This document shows, piece by piece, positions 20,386-31,565 of a stretch of DNA of 64,000 bases. Source of the stretch: Oscillospiraceae bacterium (GTDB lineage: Bacteria > Bacillota > Clostridia > Oscillospirales > Oscillospiraceae); assembly GCA_009785345.1 (NCBI GenBank), contig WQWL01000002.1, positions 61,426 through 125,425 on the forward strand, given 5' to 3'. Numbering within the stretch: position 1 is the stretch's first letter; the number at the start of each line of letters is the position of its first letter. The notes below the pieces were generated by a model. It made no database searches. It had not been told where the DNA came from and worked only from the letters and a program-made list of their open reading frames with translations. The position numbers and the translations under genes are program-made.

Positions 20386-21738
20386 CTATTTCCGTAATGC
20401 TGTTGTATTGCCTGTGTCTATTCCCTCTGTGCTTGAGAAATTAAAAACCACCTTGACAGTCTGTAGTATAAGTCTGAGATCCTCTAAAATCGAAAACGTC
20501 TCTATATACATAATATCTAGAAACAACTTTTCTTCAGGGGCAGTATTGTATCGACCATAAATTTGGGCAAATCCTGTTAAGCCGGCTTTTACTTTTGTCC
20601 TAAATGCGAAGTTCGGGTATATTTCTTCATATTGCTCGGCAATCTCTGGTCTTTCCGGTCTCGGTCCAACAATAGACATAGCTCCACTCAGCACGTTAAA
20701 CAGCTGTGGAAGTTCGTCAATTCGAGTTCTTCGGATTATGCGTCCAACAGGGGTGATTCTATCGTCATCTTTAGATGTAAGACGTGGCACTCCATCATCC
20801 TCTGCATCAGGATGCATGCTGCGAAACTTATACAAAGTAAAACATTTACCACCTTTAGTGACTCTAGTCTGTTTATATATTGCCGGATGCTTATCATAAA
20901 GCCGGACAGCAATCCATACCACCAGCATAAGCAACGAGGAAAGAATTATACCAATTGATGCTATTGTAATATCTATAGCTCTTTTTACAAATTGGACACC
21001 CAAATCAGGCTCTGGTCTTTTTAGTGCAAATACCGGAGTATTCGTCAGCCACATTGTTCTTGCAGTATTGACCAGTATATTCGAAAACGTTGGCAACACA
21101 TATGTTCGCTTATTATGTAAGTAGCAATATTCTAACAGCCCATTTTGAGTCTTTTCATCTACATCAAGAAAGAAGACAGACTCCGCTTCATCAAGAACAT
21201 CCAGTATTGTTCCTATAGGTTCACTTCCTGAAATTGCGCGACTTATTCTAAATTTCATTCTTTGCATCGAAATAATTGTTTGATACTCATGCAGCTTTTC
21301 TCTATTGCCAAACACTAATACAACATTTTGTGCAGGATTTTGACGATAATATAGTTTGTTGATTCCTATTGACATTGGTATTGCACATATTATTTGAGCT
21401 AGAAGTATGATAAGAATTCCTCCCACGGGGAGTAGAGCAAGTTCCAGCAAACATAAGATTAAATATTGAAAAACGTTCGCAACAACAAGGCATAATATCC
21501 ATGACAATATTATCTCCTGCAAGGTTACACTTCCGAAACTAAATCCATTATAAATCCTGCTCATCAAGTACAAAACTGATGCATATAGTAACAGAAGAAC
21601 AAATAAGCGATTCCCCCAGAAAAAAAACAATGTCTCACTATAAAACATCCATAGACCTATAAAGAATATAGCCAAAACAATAACAACGAGAAATAATTTT
21701 GACAAAAATAGCATTAAATCGGCAATTCTCTTGCTCAT
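20386..21738 (-). CDS. undecaprenyl-phosphate sugar phosphotransferase (bacterial sugar transferase)
   Basis: YKQTRVTKGGKCFTLYKFRSMHPDAE, GRIIRRTRIDELPQLFNVLSGAMSIVGPRPERPE, GLTGFAQIYGRYNT. Confidence 0.9.
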   Translation of the reverse strand: MSKRIADLMLFLSKLFLVVIVLAIFFIGLWMFYSETLFFFWGNRLFVLLLLYASVLYLMSRIYNGFSFGSVTLQEIILSWILCLVVANVFQYLILCLLELALLPVGGILIILLAQIICAIPMSIGINKLYYRQNPAQNVVLVFGNREKLHEYQTIISMQRMKFRISRAISGSEPIGTILDVLDEAESVFFLDVDEKTQNGLLEYCYLHNKRTYVLPTFSNILVNTARTMWLTNTPVFALKRPEPDLGVQFVKRAIDITIASIGIILSSLLMLVVWIAVRLYDKHPAIYKQTRVTKGGKCFTLYKFRSMHPDAEDDGVPRLTSKDDDRITPVGRIIRRTRIDELPQLFNVLSGAMSIVGPRPERPEIAEQYEEIYPNFAFRTKVKAGLTGFAQIYGRYNTAPEEKLFLDIMYIETFSILEDLRLILQTVKVVFNFSSTEGIDTGNTTALRK

Positions 21739-21774
21739 AATAATGTTTCCATTTCTTGAATGTTTAGTGTTAAT

Positions 21775-22449
21775 TTAACTTAGCATTTCTGCAATCATGT
21801 TATCTACATCTACTCTGAACTGATCCCAGGCGCCTTCATTCGTTGTAAAATATCTCGGGCAATCTGTTGCAATAATATCAGCATGTCTTATAACATCTTC
21901 CGATGTCAAATCAAACATTATGCAAAGCCATGCTGTTAACTTAATCACTGCAGCGTAGGATTCGTCTGTAAATCTTCCTGTGTCATCGGGGTGACATACT
22001 TCGATAGAAATCGTATCATAATTTCTCTGATTAGAGGCATATGCTATTTCGTCGACAGGAACACATTGTAAAATTGAGCCGTCTAAACAAATAATAAAGT
22101 TGCTGCTGGCAAATCTTTCCTCTGTAATGGCCAGATTTGCAAAAAAGTTTCTATTTGCTTGTGCAGTAGTGCCCGGATTTCCGATATTGTGTATAACTAT
22201 TCCGTTAACTTCATCAAGACTAATGCCCGGACGCGAAAATCTGTTTATTGGTATTAAATCTTGCTCAATCCAATCTAAACCATCGATTATAGCTTGTACT
22301 TCTGACTGTGTTGAAACTGGTCGCAGTCCAAGATTTACTGAACCGCCTTCTCTATTAGTTCGTGCCTCCATTACAAATGCAAATGCTATAACTAATAACC
22401 CGACAACCACCAACACAATAAAAGACCGTGGTAATTTTTTAAATTTCAT
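21775..22449 (-). CDS. N-acetylmuramoyl-L-alanine amidase (Amidase_2-like) with N-terminal TM anchor
   Basis: GIVIHNIGNPGTTAQANRNFF, SSNFIICLDGSILQCVPVDEIAYASN, SIEVCHP, IIRHADIIATDCPRYF-like. Confidence 0.85.
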   Translation of the reverse strand: MKFKKLPRSFIVLVVVGLLVIAFAFVMEARTNREGGSVNLGLRPVSTQSEVQAIIDGLDWIEQDLIPINRFSRPGISLDEVNGIVIHNIGNPGTTAQANRNFFANLAITEERFASSNFIICLDGSILQCVPVDEIAYASNQRNYDTISIEVCHPDDTGRFTDESYAAVIKLTAWLCIMFDLTSEDVIRHADIIATDCPRYFTTNEGAWDQFRVDVDNMIAEMLS

Positions 22450-22456
22450 TTTAGTA

Positions 22457-22981
22457 TTACATATCCATTTTCATTATGTCTTTATTTTTTACAAAATATT
22501 CCACACCGGAAACCACCGTTGTTACACCAATCAGTACCCAACAGACAATAAGCATCCAATCTAAAAGTGGAAGGAACATTGCTATTATACACAAATTTCC
22601 TACTAGTGTTTTTATTTTACCGGAAACACCTGCAGCAACGACACGTCCTTTAGATGATGCAACAAGCCGCATTCCTGTTACCATAAACTCTCTTAAAACA
22701 ACAATTAAGACCAGCCACGCCGGGATAAGCCCTACTTCAATGAACCAGAGTAAGGCTGCGAATGTCAGAACCTTATCGGCTAACGGATCCATAAATTTGC
22801 CAAAATCCGTTATTAAATTCTTCTTCCGTGCTACATACCCATCTGCCAAATCCGTAAGAGTAGCAAGAATAAAAACCGTCATGGCTACATATATACTATA
22901 CGTGAATTCAAGATAAAGAATGACAACAAAAACCGGAATCATAAGGACTCGTAACATGGTAAGCTTATTGGCTAAATTCAT
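22457..22981 (-). CDS. pgsA: CDP-diacylglycerol-glycerol-3-phosphate 3-phosphatidyltransferase
   Basis: NLANKLTMLRVLMIPVF, TDLADGYVARKKNLITDFGKFMDPLADK. Confidence 0.93.
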   Translation of the reverse strand: MNLANKLTMLRVLMIPVFVVILYLEFTYSIYVAMTVFILATLTDLADGYVARKKNLITDFGKFMDPLADKVLTFAALLWFIEVGLIPAWLVLIVVLREFMVTGMRLVASSKGRVVAAGVSGKIKTLVGNLCIIAMFLPLLDWMLIVCWVLIGVTTVVSGVEYFVKNKDIMKMDM

Positions 22982-24321
22982 ACAGGTTCACCTATCAACC
23001 TTCCATTCTCAATTCCGATTATTCGTATATCGAGAAATGTATTTATGAGTGGCTTGCTTGCTTTGACAGTAATATATCCATCAACTTCCGGAGATTCAGC
23101 ATAACTACGTGCTAGATAACGTATCTCACGAGCATCATCGCTCTCTACACCTTCGATTAGAACTGTCATTATTGAATCAACTCTACTTTTGTTCCATTCA
23201 TGCATTATTTCAGATTGCAAATCTAAAAGCAGAGCCGCTCGCTCTTCAGCGATATTTTTAGAGGGTCTCTCCATTTTTGCTGCTGGCGTACCTTCCTCTG
23301 GAGAATATGCAAACACCCCAACACGCTCAATCCTTGCCTCATGAAGAAAATCTCGTAACTCTTCAAACTCGCTCTCACCTTCACCGGGAAGTCCGGTAAT
23401 TAAGCTTGTCCTGAGTACAACGCCGGGTATTCGCTCTCGTATTTGTGTAAAGAGATTTTTTATATCATTACTACTACCACGACGATTCATTTTTCGCAAA
23501 ATTTCATCATTAATATGCTGAATGGGTATATCAAGATACTTTAGTATTTTACCACTTTTTGCGATAACGTCAATAAGTTCATCATCAAACTTGTCCGGAT
23601 ACAAATAATGAAGACGAATCCACTTAAGATTTTCAATGCTATTTAGGTCATGCAAAAGTGCAGAAAGCGTATTCTTACCATATATATCAAAACCATATCT
23701 CGTAACATCTTGTGCAACAATTATAAGCTCTTGAATCCCTGCATTAGCAAATCTCCTTGCTTCAGAAATTATATTTTCCATCGGACGACTACGGAATTTA
23801 CCGCGAATATCAGGAATGCTACAAAATGCACAACGGTTATCACAACCCTCAGCAATTTTAAGATAAGCCCAAGAAGCAGAAGTTGAAATAATTCGAGGTG
23901 TTTCACTAACAGGAGCATCTATATTATCAAAAAACAATCTATCTGAAACATTGACAAATTCATTATTCTCAACCGCTCTAACGACATTCACAATATCATC
24001 AAAACTACCGGTACCAACAACAGCATCAATCTCCGGAAGCTCCGACAAAATAACCTCTCTCTCTCTCTGAGGCAAACAACCAGCAACAATAATCTTGCCA
24101 ATTCTCCCCTCGTCCTTGGCCGCAATAAGCTCCAAAATCATCTCAACAGCCTCAGACTTGGCATCATCAATAAAACCACAAGTATTCAGCAGAACAATAT
24201 CCGCAACATCAGTATCACCGGACACAACATACCCGGCTTGACTAAGCAAGAACATCATCTGTTCAGTATTAACACGATTTTTAGAACACCCAAGAGAAAT
24301 AACGCCAATTGTTTTACTCAA
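22978..24321 (-). CDS. rimO: ribosomal protein S12 methylthiotransferase
   Basis: SLGCSKNRVNTE, NTCGFIDDAKSEAV, EGCDNRCAFCSIPDIRGKFRSR. Confidence 0.95.
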   Translation of the reverse strand: MSKTIGVISLGCSKNRVNTEQMMFLLSQAGYVVSGDTDVADIVLLNTCGFIDDAKSEAVEMILELIAAKDEGRIGKIIVAGCLPQREREVILSELPEIDAVVGTGSFDDIVNVVRAVENNEFVNVSDRLFFDNIDAPVSETPRIISTSASWAYLKIAEGCDNRCAFCSIPDIRGKFRSRPMENIISEARRFANAGIQELIIVAQDVTRYGFDIYGKNTLSALLHDLNSIENLKWIRLHYLYPDKFDDELIDVIAKSGKILKYLDIPIQHINDEILRKMNRRGSSNDIKNLFTQIRERIPGVVLRTSLITGLPGEGESEFEELRDFLHEARIERVGVFAYSPEEGTPAAKMERPSKNIAEERAALLLDLQSEIMHEWNKSRVDSIMTVLIEGVESDDAREIRYLARSYAESPEVDGYITVKASKPLINTFLDIRIIGIENGRLIGEPV

Positions 24322-24324
24322 AAT

Positions 24325-24837
24325 CTATTCACCATTTTCCTCAAGATACGCATTTATTGCTGATCTGGCATCGCTGTAGCTGAAACCACGTCGCACAAGA
24401 GCATCTGTGGCACGCCGCAAATCATTGTCGTCTACACTCCCACGTAATTTTTTGCGTAAAAACTCAATCGCAGCATCACCAAGCTCTTCACCATCTAGCT
24501 CTGCAAGCTTCTCTTCCCACATATCGCGCGGAATCCCACGTTTATGCAGTTCGTCGCGAACCCGCTTTTCACCATATCCCTTTAGAGAGTAGTGTCTGAC
24601 TATGCTAGAAGCATAGTCAGAATCATTTATATATCCAAGCTCAACAAGCCATCGCGCCGTCTCCTCAGCATTTTCAGCCGATTCGCCTTTTTGCATCAAA
24701 CGTTGAGCCATCCCTTTTTCAGAGAAGCTAAGGTTGCCCAAAATACGCAAAGCACGTTTCTTAGTTTCAGCAAGACTATTAGCATTTATAAGGTCATCCA
24801 TGAGATTATCCATCAAAATCCTCTGCATCAATATCAA
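24325..24837 (-). CDS. recX: regulatory protein RecX (true start probably internal, near 24801-24813)
   Basis: RecX-type repeats; directly downstream of and overlapping recA. Confidence 0.88.
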   Translation of the reverse strand: MILMQRILMDNLMDDLINANSLAETKKRALRILGNLSFSEKGMAQRLMQKGESAENAEETARWLVELGYINDSDYASSIVRHYSLKGYGEKRVRDELHKRGIPRDMWEEKLAELDGEELGDAAIEFLRKKLRGSVDDNDLRRATDALVRRGFSYSDARSAINAYLEENGE

Positions 24838-25897
24838 TTGCTCGACCTGCAGCTACTGCAGCTTTCTTCTCGTGAACAGACATCAACTTTTGCGAGTCAC
24901 GGCGAATTGCAGCTTCAATTTCATCTGAAACTTCGGGATTTGCTTTAAGATATTCTTTAACATTTTCTTTTCCTTGGAAACGCTGCTCATTAACCGTAAA
25001 CCACGATCCACCTTTTTCAATAAGGTCGAGTTGAACACCTAAATCAAGTAACTCACCATACTTTGAAATGCCTTCACCGAACATAATATCAAATTCAGCT
25101 TCTCTAAATGGAGGAGCTACTTTGTTTTTAACAACCTTTGTGCGTGTACGAGCACCAATATTCTCTGCTCCGGCTTTAATGAATTCGCCTTTTCTCACTT
25201 CAATACGAACACTTGAAAAATACTTGAGCGCGCGACCACCCGGCGTTGTTTCGGGATTACCGTATCCACCGATTTTTTCTCTAAGCTGGTTAATAAATAT
25301 AACAACACAATTCGTTCTTGAAATTGAACCTGCAAGTTTACGCAATGCTTGAGACATAAGCCTTGCAACCAAACCGACTGTAGTGTCACCAATATCACCC
25401 TCTACTTCAGCCCTTGGAACCAATGCTGCAACTGAGTCAACAACAACGACATCAACTGCACCGGAACGAACCAACATCTCACAAACAGCCAGAGCTTCAT
25501 CGCCCATGTCCGGCTGTGATATGAGCAAATTATCTATGTCTACACCAAGAGCACGTGCATATGCTGGCTCAAGAGCATGTTCTACGTCAATAAAAGCAGC
25601 CTCACCACCAGCTTTTTGTGCTTCAGCAATTATGTGAAGAGCGAGTGTTGTCTTACCAGATGACTCCGGACCGTAAACCTCTATAATCCTACCACGAGGT
25701 ACTCCCCCAATTCCTAGTGCATTATCCAATGCGATAGAACCAGTTGGAATTGATTCAACATGGACAGCTTGCTTGTCACCCATTCTCATTACTGTGCCTT
25801 TGCCATGCTTCTTTTCAATATCTGCTAATGCAGTTTCAAGTGCTTTTTTCTTATCTGCTGCTCGAGAGGCAGCAACATATTTTTTCTTATCAGCCAT
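24806..25897 (-). CDS. recA: recombinase RecA
   Basis: [70 protein letters not shown]. Confidence 0.97.
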   Translation of the reverse strand: MADKKKYVAASRAADKKKALETALADIEKKHGKGTVMRMGDKQAVHVESIPTGSIALDNALGIGGVPRGRIIEVYGPESSGKTTLALHIIAEAQKAGGEAAFIDVEHALEPAYARALGVDIDNLLISQPDMGDEALAVCEMLVRSGAVDVVVVDSVAALVPRAEVEGDIGDTTVGLVARLMSQALRKLAGSISRTNCVVIFINQLREKIGGYGNPETTPGGRALKYFSSVRIEVRKGEFIKAGAENIGARTRTKVVKNKVAPPFREAEFDIMFGEGISKYGELLDLGVQLDLIEKGGSWFTVNEQRFQGKENVKEYLKANPEVSDEIEAAIRRDSQKLMSVHEKKAAVAAGRAIDIDAEDFDG

Positions 25898-25929
25898 GTG
25901 TTTTCCTCCATTTTAGAATAACATTTTCT

Positions 25930-26008
25930 TGTAGGGACGACCGTCCTCGGTCGCCCGTTGTTTGTTTGTTGCTTATATTGCGGGCGATCGAGGACGATCG
26001 TCCCTACA
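25930..26008. repeat. short MITE-like / REP-like hairpin element between prmC and recA
   Basis: 28-bp arms TGTAGGGACGACCGTCCTCGGTCGCCCG (25930-25957) / CGGGCGATCGAGGACGATCGTCCCTACA (25981-26008), 26/28 complementary. Confidence 0.85.
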
Positions 26009-26018
26009 TAATTGCCTG

Positions 26019-26882
26019 CTAAGTAATCAGCATTCCTGTGACCACTCGTTCTATATCGAGTGTGTCTTTATATGTATTTATATCAATAAAACCATGCTGC
26101 TTCATGATATAGCGTACTGCGGCTGCTTGTCCTTCTCCGCACTCAAACGCTAAGTGCCCACCATCTTTCAAAAGCTTGCTCCAATTAGTTACTATTGCTC
26201 GATAATAATCTAAACCATCTTCACCACCATCGAATGCCATTAATGGCTCGTAATCTTTAACTGAGTAATCTAGTGAGTCAATGTCGGCCGTTGGAATATA
26301 TGGCGGGTTGCTCACAATTAAATCAAACTCCCCAATAATTGCAGGCGGCTTTTCCAGAACGTCTGACTCAATTACAGTAATGTTGCGGCTCAGATTACTC
26401 TTAAGCATGTTTTGCCTACACATAGCAAGCGCCTCTTGCGACGAATCAATCATTACGATTTTACAATCAGTTATATTCGCAGCAATTGCAAGTCCTATGC
26501 AGCCACTTCCTGCACATAAATCTAACACTCTCATTTGATGAACTTGTCCCTTAAGCAAGTTTATCGACTCACGTGCAAGTACTTCTGTATCAATTCTCGG
26601 TATAAGTACATGTTCATTTACAAATATAGGAATGCCATAGAACTCCCACTCACCTAAAATATATGCTATTGGCTCACCTTGTAATCTTCTCTCAAGGCAC
26701 TCATCAATTTTTTTTCTTATTTTTATGTCTGTTGCATATAGTTTATTTAGTGCAAGCAGTTCTTCTCGGCTTCGCTCTGCACAATGACAGATTATTAGGC
26801 GCGCTTCAAGTTCACTCGCCTCAACCCCCGATAGTTTCAACTCTTTTCTTACTCTTAAATATATGTCGTTATATGTTTCCAT
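26019..26882 (-). CDS. prmC: peptide chain release factor N5-glutamine methyltransferase
   Basis: VLIPRIDTEVL, LDLCAGSGCIGLAIA, FDLIVSNPPYIP. Confidence 0.95.
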   Translation of the reverse strand: METYNDIYLRVRKELKLSGVEASELEARLIICHCAERSREELLALNKLYATDIKIRKKIDECLERRLQGEPIAYILGEWEFYGIPIFVNEHVLIPRIDTEVLARESINLLKGQVHQMRVLDLCAGSGCIGLAIAANITDCKIVMIDSSQEALAMCRQNMLKSNLSRNITVIESDVLEKPPAIIGEFDLIVSNPPYIPTADIDSLDYSVKDYEPLMAFDGGEDGLDYYRAIVTNWSKLLKDGGHLAFECGEGQAAAVRYIMKQHGFIDINTYKDTLDIERVVTGMLIT

Positions 26883-26924
26883 ACTATATTAATTCTTTCT
26901 TAAATTGTTTTTGTTAACCGGCTT

Positions 26925-27872
26925 TTACCAAATTGCTTCGTCTTCATTTTCAGGAATAACCAGTTCAAGAGCTCTTTGAGCTACTTCAATCATCTCATCA
27001 TCAGGCTCACTAGTTGTAAGTCTTTGCAACCCTTTTCCCGGCGCTGATATTATTCGCGTTAGTATATTATCATATCTTCCTGCAAGTCTTATGATTTCGT
27101 AACTTATAGCTACAACAACCGGAAGCAAAGCAATCCTTAATGCCATTCTAATAAAGACATTATCCCATGTTGTAAAGGAGAACACCAGTATACTAACAGT
27201 CACTACAATAAATAAAAAGCTTGTTCCGCATCGTGCATGCAAGGGCGATTGCATTCTTATATTCTCTACAGTCAACGGTAAATTCTTTTCATAGCAATAT
27301 ATCGCCTTGTGTTCAGCGCCATGATACGCCCATACTCTCCCGATTGACTTAATTCGAGATGTTACCCAAAGGTATGTAAGGAATATTGTTATCCGAAGCA
27401 CACCCTCGACTAAATTTCTAAGTATTGCATTATCAATCCACTGCGCCACAAACCCTGCCAGCAATGTTGGTAGTAGCATAAATAAACCAACAAACATCGC
27501 TATGCCTAACACTACCGCAATACCAATTATTATCTTCTCAGCTTTCTCGTTACCAAGTTTCTCCTCAATCCATTTGTCAAACTTGGACGGATCTTCTTGC
27601 TCTTCCTCAGGCATTTGCTCTGCCGAAAACATAATCGCGCGCATTCCCAATTTCATCGTACTTATAAAATTAACAGCCCCTCTAATAAAAATAAATCCCA
27701 AAATTGGATGTTTATCTTTGGGTTGAACAGTATCGTCAACTTTTTCTACAAGTCCATCTTCTGTCCTTACCACAATCGCTGTTTTCTTTGGTCCTCGCAT
27801 CATTATACCCTCAATCAGCGCTTGACCGCCAATTGACGTTTTAAATTCTTTACCATTATTTTGCTCTGTCAT
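26925..27872 (-). CDS. DUF1385 family membrane protein
   Basis: GGQALIEGIMMRGPKKTAIVVR, YHGAEHKAIYCYEK, SPLHARCGTSFLF. Confidence 0.92.
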   Translation of the reverse strand: MTEQNNGKEFKTSIGGQALIEGIMMRGPKKTAIVVRTEDGLVEKVDDTVQPKDKHPILGFIFIRGAVNFISTMKLGMRAIMFSAEQMPEEEQEDPSKFDKWIEEKLGNEKAEKIIIGIAVVLGIAMFVGLFMLLPTLLAGFVAQWIDNAILRNLVEGVLRITIFLTYLWVTSRIKSIGRVWAYHGAEHKAIYCYEKNLPLTVENIRMQSPLHARCGTSFLFIVVTVSILVFSFTTWDNVFIRMALRIALLPVVVAISYEIIRLAGRYDNILTRIISAPGKGLQRLTTSEPDDEMIEVAQRALELVIPENEDEAIW

Positions 27873-27898
27873 TATTCATACTCACTTATCTATAATTA

Positions 27899-29398
27899 TT
27901 ACAAAGTCCCGAAACTGGAACTTTCCGCGGCTTCCGCAGTGATCGGGAGCGCTATTGTTACTAAGAATCCGCCACCTTTAGCATTTAAAAGTTCAAGGCT
28001 TCCACCATGGTATTTTATTATTTCCTCACACACAGCAAGACCAATACCACTACCGCGCTCTTTTGAATTGCTGCCCTTATAGAACTTCATTTTTAAGTTA
28101 TCCAATTCATCTTCTGCAACACCTGGACCAAAATCACGAATTGTTATTACAATATCGTCACTAATTTCACCAACATACACTTCAATACGCTTTCCATCAC
28201 GACCATACTTTAGCGCATTATCGAAGAGATTAAGGAATACTTGTTTCAATCTGTTTGCATCCCCCGGGATTAGAATTTGATCTTCCAGATCAAGATGATA
28301 ATCGAACTCTAAATCTTCTTGATGCAACAATTCGCGAAATGTATATATGGCATCTTCTAGTTCAGCAACAATATCAATTTCTTCGATATTAAGGGTAAAG
28401 CGCCCATCTTCAATCATTGTAAACTCAAGCAGCTCTTCAACCATTTTAGTTAATCTTCTCGCTTCTTTAAGCATAATTGATACACCAAGCTTTGAGTCGT
28501 TGTCAAGATCTTCGTTGTATGTAAGTGTTTCGCCCCAACCTGTTATTGCTGTCAATGGTGTACGAAGCTCATGTGATATCGAAGATATGAATTCAGATTG
28601 AATTTTTTCTGTTTGTGCAATTTTCAGAGACATTTCATTAATCGACCCTACCATGTCTCCTATCTCGTCACGATATGTATTGTTTATTTGAATTCCATAA
28701 CTTCCATCGGCTATTCGTTGCGACATCTTCGTTATTTCACTAACAGGGGTAATTACAAAGCGAATAAATACAACATTAAGTATGAATACCATTGAAATAA
28801 CAACTAACCCAACAGCAACAACCACTAGTACATTTAGAAGCACTTGCCTATCTACCAAGCGCAAACTCGTGACATAACGCATGACGCCAATAACCTCACC
28901 ATCGGCAAATACCATTGGTGCAGATGCTGCCATAATGCGTTCTCCAGTCGATGGATGCCTGCCAACCCATGTTGATATTTGTCTTGTTTCAATCGCAGAT
29001 TCAATGTCCGGAGAATCCGGAGAGGTGCCTGAAGCCATAGCTGATGAAGAAATCAATATGCTTCCATAGCTGTCTAAAAACTGCATCTCAATGCTGCCTG
29101 CTTCACTAAAAGTCTCGGCATATCTTAATGCACTATCAAAATAGTCATCAAATGATCTAACTACATAGTTTGCGAAGAAATCAGTTGCCGTTCTCGCTTT
29201 CGTCTCAAGCCCGGTTCGAACTGTCGTGTAGTAATGGCTGTAAATGATAATAGAAAACATAGCTACGACTGTGATAACACCAATAAATGCAATAAACACA
29301 GTGCCTCTTATCCACCGTCTTCGTAGCCCACCCATGAATTTCTCATAGAATCTTATTAATTTTTTTAATATGTTTTTTATTACATGCCAAATTTTCAT
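27899..29398 (-). CDS. sensor histidine kinase (HAMP-HisKA-HATPase)
   Basis: SSISHELRTPLTAITGWGETL, N-box VFLNLFDNALKYG, G-boxes GSGIGLAVCEEII. Confidence 0.95.
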   Translation of the reverse strand: MKIWHVIKNILKKLIRFYEKFMGGLRRRWIRGTVFIAFIGVITVVAMFSIIIYSHYYTTVRTGLETKARTATDFFANYVVRSFDDYFDSALRYAETFSEAGSIEMQFLDSYGSILISSSAMASGTSPDSPDIESAIETRQISTWVGRHPSTGERIMAASAPMVFADGEVIGVMRYVTSLRLVDRQVLLNVLVVVAVGLVVISMVFILNVVFIRFVITPVSEITKMSQRIADGSYGIQINNTYRDEIGDMVGSINEMSLKIAQTEKIQSEFISSISHELRTPLTAITGWGETLTYNEDLDNDSKLGVSIMLKEARRLTKMVEELLEFTMIEDGRFTLNIEEIDIVAELEDAIYTFRELLHQEDLEFDYHLDLEDQILIPGDANRLKQVFLNLFDNALKYGRDGKRIEVYVGEISDDIVITIRDFGPGVAEDELDNLKMKFYKGSNSKERGSGIGLAVCEEIIKYHGGSLELLNAKGGGFLVTIALPITAEAAESSSFGTL

Positions 29399-29426
29399 TT
29401 AATTCTTATGACCAATTCCTAACATA

Positions 29427-30158
29427 CTATAAACCCCATTTGTAACCAAACCCCCATACGGTAATAATATACACAGGGTTTGTCGGATCATCTTCTATCT
29501 TAATACGAAGACGCCTTATATTAACATCAGCTATTTTTAACTCTCCGAAGTAATTGCGCCCCCAAACAGTATTGAGTATATCCTCTCGTGAAAGTGCTTT
29601 TCGCGGATTGTCCATGAACATTTTCATGATTGAGTATTCAACTTGTGTAAGTTTAATGTTGACACCATCCTTTTCTAGTGTCCTATTCAATGTGTTAAGT
29701 CTGAATGGTCCTTGAACTATTTCTCCGGGTTCAGCTTGACCGGACGATCCGGTTCGTCTGAAGATAGCATCGATTCGCGCTGTTAACTCTGCTGGCGAAA
29801 ATGGCTTTGTAATATAATCATCGGCACCGGTCATAAGACCTGTAACCTTATCCATTTCTTGCGTTTTTGCCGACAACATAACTATCCCCATATGCTGATC
29901 TGCAGTCCTTATTTTTCGACAAACTTCAAACCCATCTGTATCAGGAAGCATAATATCAAGTATTGCTACTTGTATATCAGGGTGTAGACGAAGTTGTTCA
30001 AACGCTTCTGCGCCTGTTCCTGCCTCGATAACCTCATACCCTGCTCGAGTGAGATTTATTTCAATAAAACTGCGTATACTGGTTTCATCTTCAAGCACAA
30101 GAATTTTTTTCATTATATCAATGACCATTCCTTTCAGTGTTCTTTTGTACTCCATCAA
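29427..30158 (-). CDS. OmpR-family response regulator (start probably internal, at MKKILVLEDE)
   Basis: ILVLEDETSIRSFIEINLTRAGYEV, AILDIMLPDTDGFEVC, C-terminal winged helix. Confidence 0.95.
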   Translation of the reverse strand: MMEYKRTLKGMVIDIMKKILVLEDETSIRSFIEINLTRAGYEVIEAGTGAEAFEQLRLHPDIQVAILDIMLPDTDGFEVCRKIRTADQHMGIVMLSAKTQEMDKVTGLMTGADDYITKPFSPAELTARIDAIFRRTGSSGQAEPGEIVQGPFRLNTLNRTLEKDGVNIKLTQVEYSIMKMFMDNPRKALSREDILNTVWGRNYFGELKIADVNIRRLRIKIEDDPTNPVYIITVWGFGYKWGL

Positions 30159-30166
30159 GTTGGTTT

Positions 30167-31528
30167 TTATGTTGTTCTACCGGCAAGCCATTCGGAATAT
30201 ATCAGTCTAAAATTATCTCTAACCATAGTCTCATTAAATGTCAACCCAAAACTATTGGGCGGTGCAAGTAATTCAAATGCAAAGGTAGAAGCTCCTTCAA
30301 TCATTAATAGCTCCCTATTATCAATATTCGCTCTTTCTTCCGCATTTTCACCAGAGATTCTAAATATCTTCAGAAAATCTTCATACGGTCCGGCAGGATT
30401 TGAAAAATACGAGAATACAATAGTTCGTTCGCCCGGTACTGTATCATCTCTGCGAACGGAAACTTTTTCACGCCAATCAAATGGAAGTATTAAAAACCAC
30501 TCATCGAAAGTATTATGGTATGTAGTTAACGCAAGGGTGCTGTCACCTGTGCTGTGAAACGCATACCAGTCTATTGCGTAATATACTGTTTCAGATTGTG
30601 CAATTAAACGCCGCAAATATGGCACTTTGATTATACCATCATTATTAACATCAGCGCTTGACATTCTATGTCTGACAGTACTATCGCTTATTCTTATTCC
30701 ACCCGCCACATCCATAGATACATTCGTAAACTCATTGTCATGCATTGCGAAAACATCGGTTACAAGGCTACCGTTCTCGAATGTACCCTCGCTATCAACA
30801 AATATAGCAGGAGAACCATCGATTAAATTACCCGTCAAAATTCGCGAAATTGACTCAACTCCGGTTGAAAGTGGAGCTTCCTGATAGATTGGCTCACCGT
30901 CCTGCATCAACGAATATATTACCGCAACTGGCTCTGCATCATGTGTCTGCATTCTGAATACAACTACATCATTGTTTCCATCTCCGGTGATATCGTATGT
31001 TGCAATCTCTGAGTATTCTATCCCACTAACTATGGTTTGGCTATGAAAGTCCGTAAGGGAATATATAGACATAAACCTTAATGCAGGACCCATTTGCCAA
31101 CCAATAATTAATTCCTTAGTGCCATCGCCATTCATGTCAACATATCTGACACTATCTATTTCCGTACCAAAACCCTCAATTATCTCTGCAATTTCATAAT
31201 CACCATCTACAAGTTTAAAGATATAAATCTGTAGTGCACTTTCTTCGTCCGGAATCGAAAAGAACACAACAACCTCATTTTGACCATTGCCGTTCAAGTC
31301 AACGAGCTGAACTGCTTGTCTATTCGGACCCCTCACAGGAGGAGCAAATTCAGCACCTTGACTGCGCAATAAATTAATATGAGCTTCAAGTCTTAAATAT
31401 TCTTCTGATATTTGTGGTAGTGCATATAATTCATCGGCAGTTATACGAAAGCATCCCGAAACAAGCACAATTATCAACAGTGCCAATATTAATACAATGA
31501 TTTTTCTTTTAATGGTTTTGGCTTTCAA
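30167..31528 (-). CDS. lipoprotein with VCBS/FG-GAP-like repeats
   Basis: Lipobox-like LIIVLVSGC; repeats VDLNGNGQNEVVV, VDMNGDGTKELIIG, YDITGDGNNDVVV. Confidence 0.75.
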   Translation of the reverse strand: MKAKTIKRKIIVLILALLIIVLVSGCFRITADELYALPQISEEYLRLEAHINLLRSQGAEFAPPVRGPNRQAVQLVDLNGNGQNEVVVFFSIPDEESALQIYIFKLVDGDYEIAEIIEGFGTEIDSVRYVDMNGDGTKELIIGWQMGPALRFMSIYSLTDFHSQTIVSGIEYSEIATYDITGDGNNDVVVFRMQTHDAEPVAVIYSLMQDGEPIYQEAPLSTGVESISRILTGNLIDGSPAIFVDSEGTFENGSLVTDVFAMHDNEFTNVSMDVAGGIRISDSTVRHRMSSADVNNDGIIKVPYLRRLIAQSETVYYAIDWYAFHSTGDSTLALTTYHNTFDEWFLILPFDWREKVSVRRDDTVPGERTIVFSYFSNPAGPYEDFLKIFRISGENAEERANIDNRELLMIEGASTFAFELLAPPNSFGLTFNETMVRDNFRLIYSEWLAGRTT

Positions 31529-31565
31529 GTTGACGCCTCCAGATTTAGGTTTGCGGTTCGCCCCA

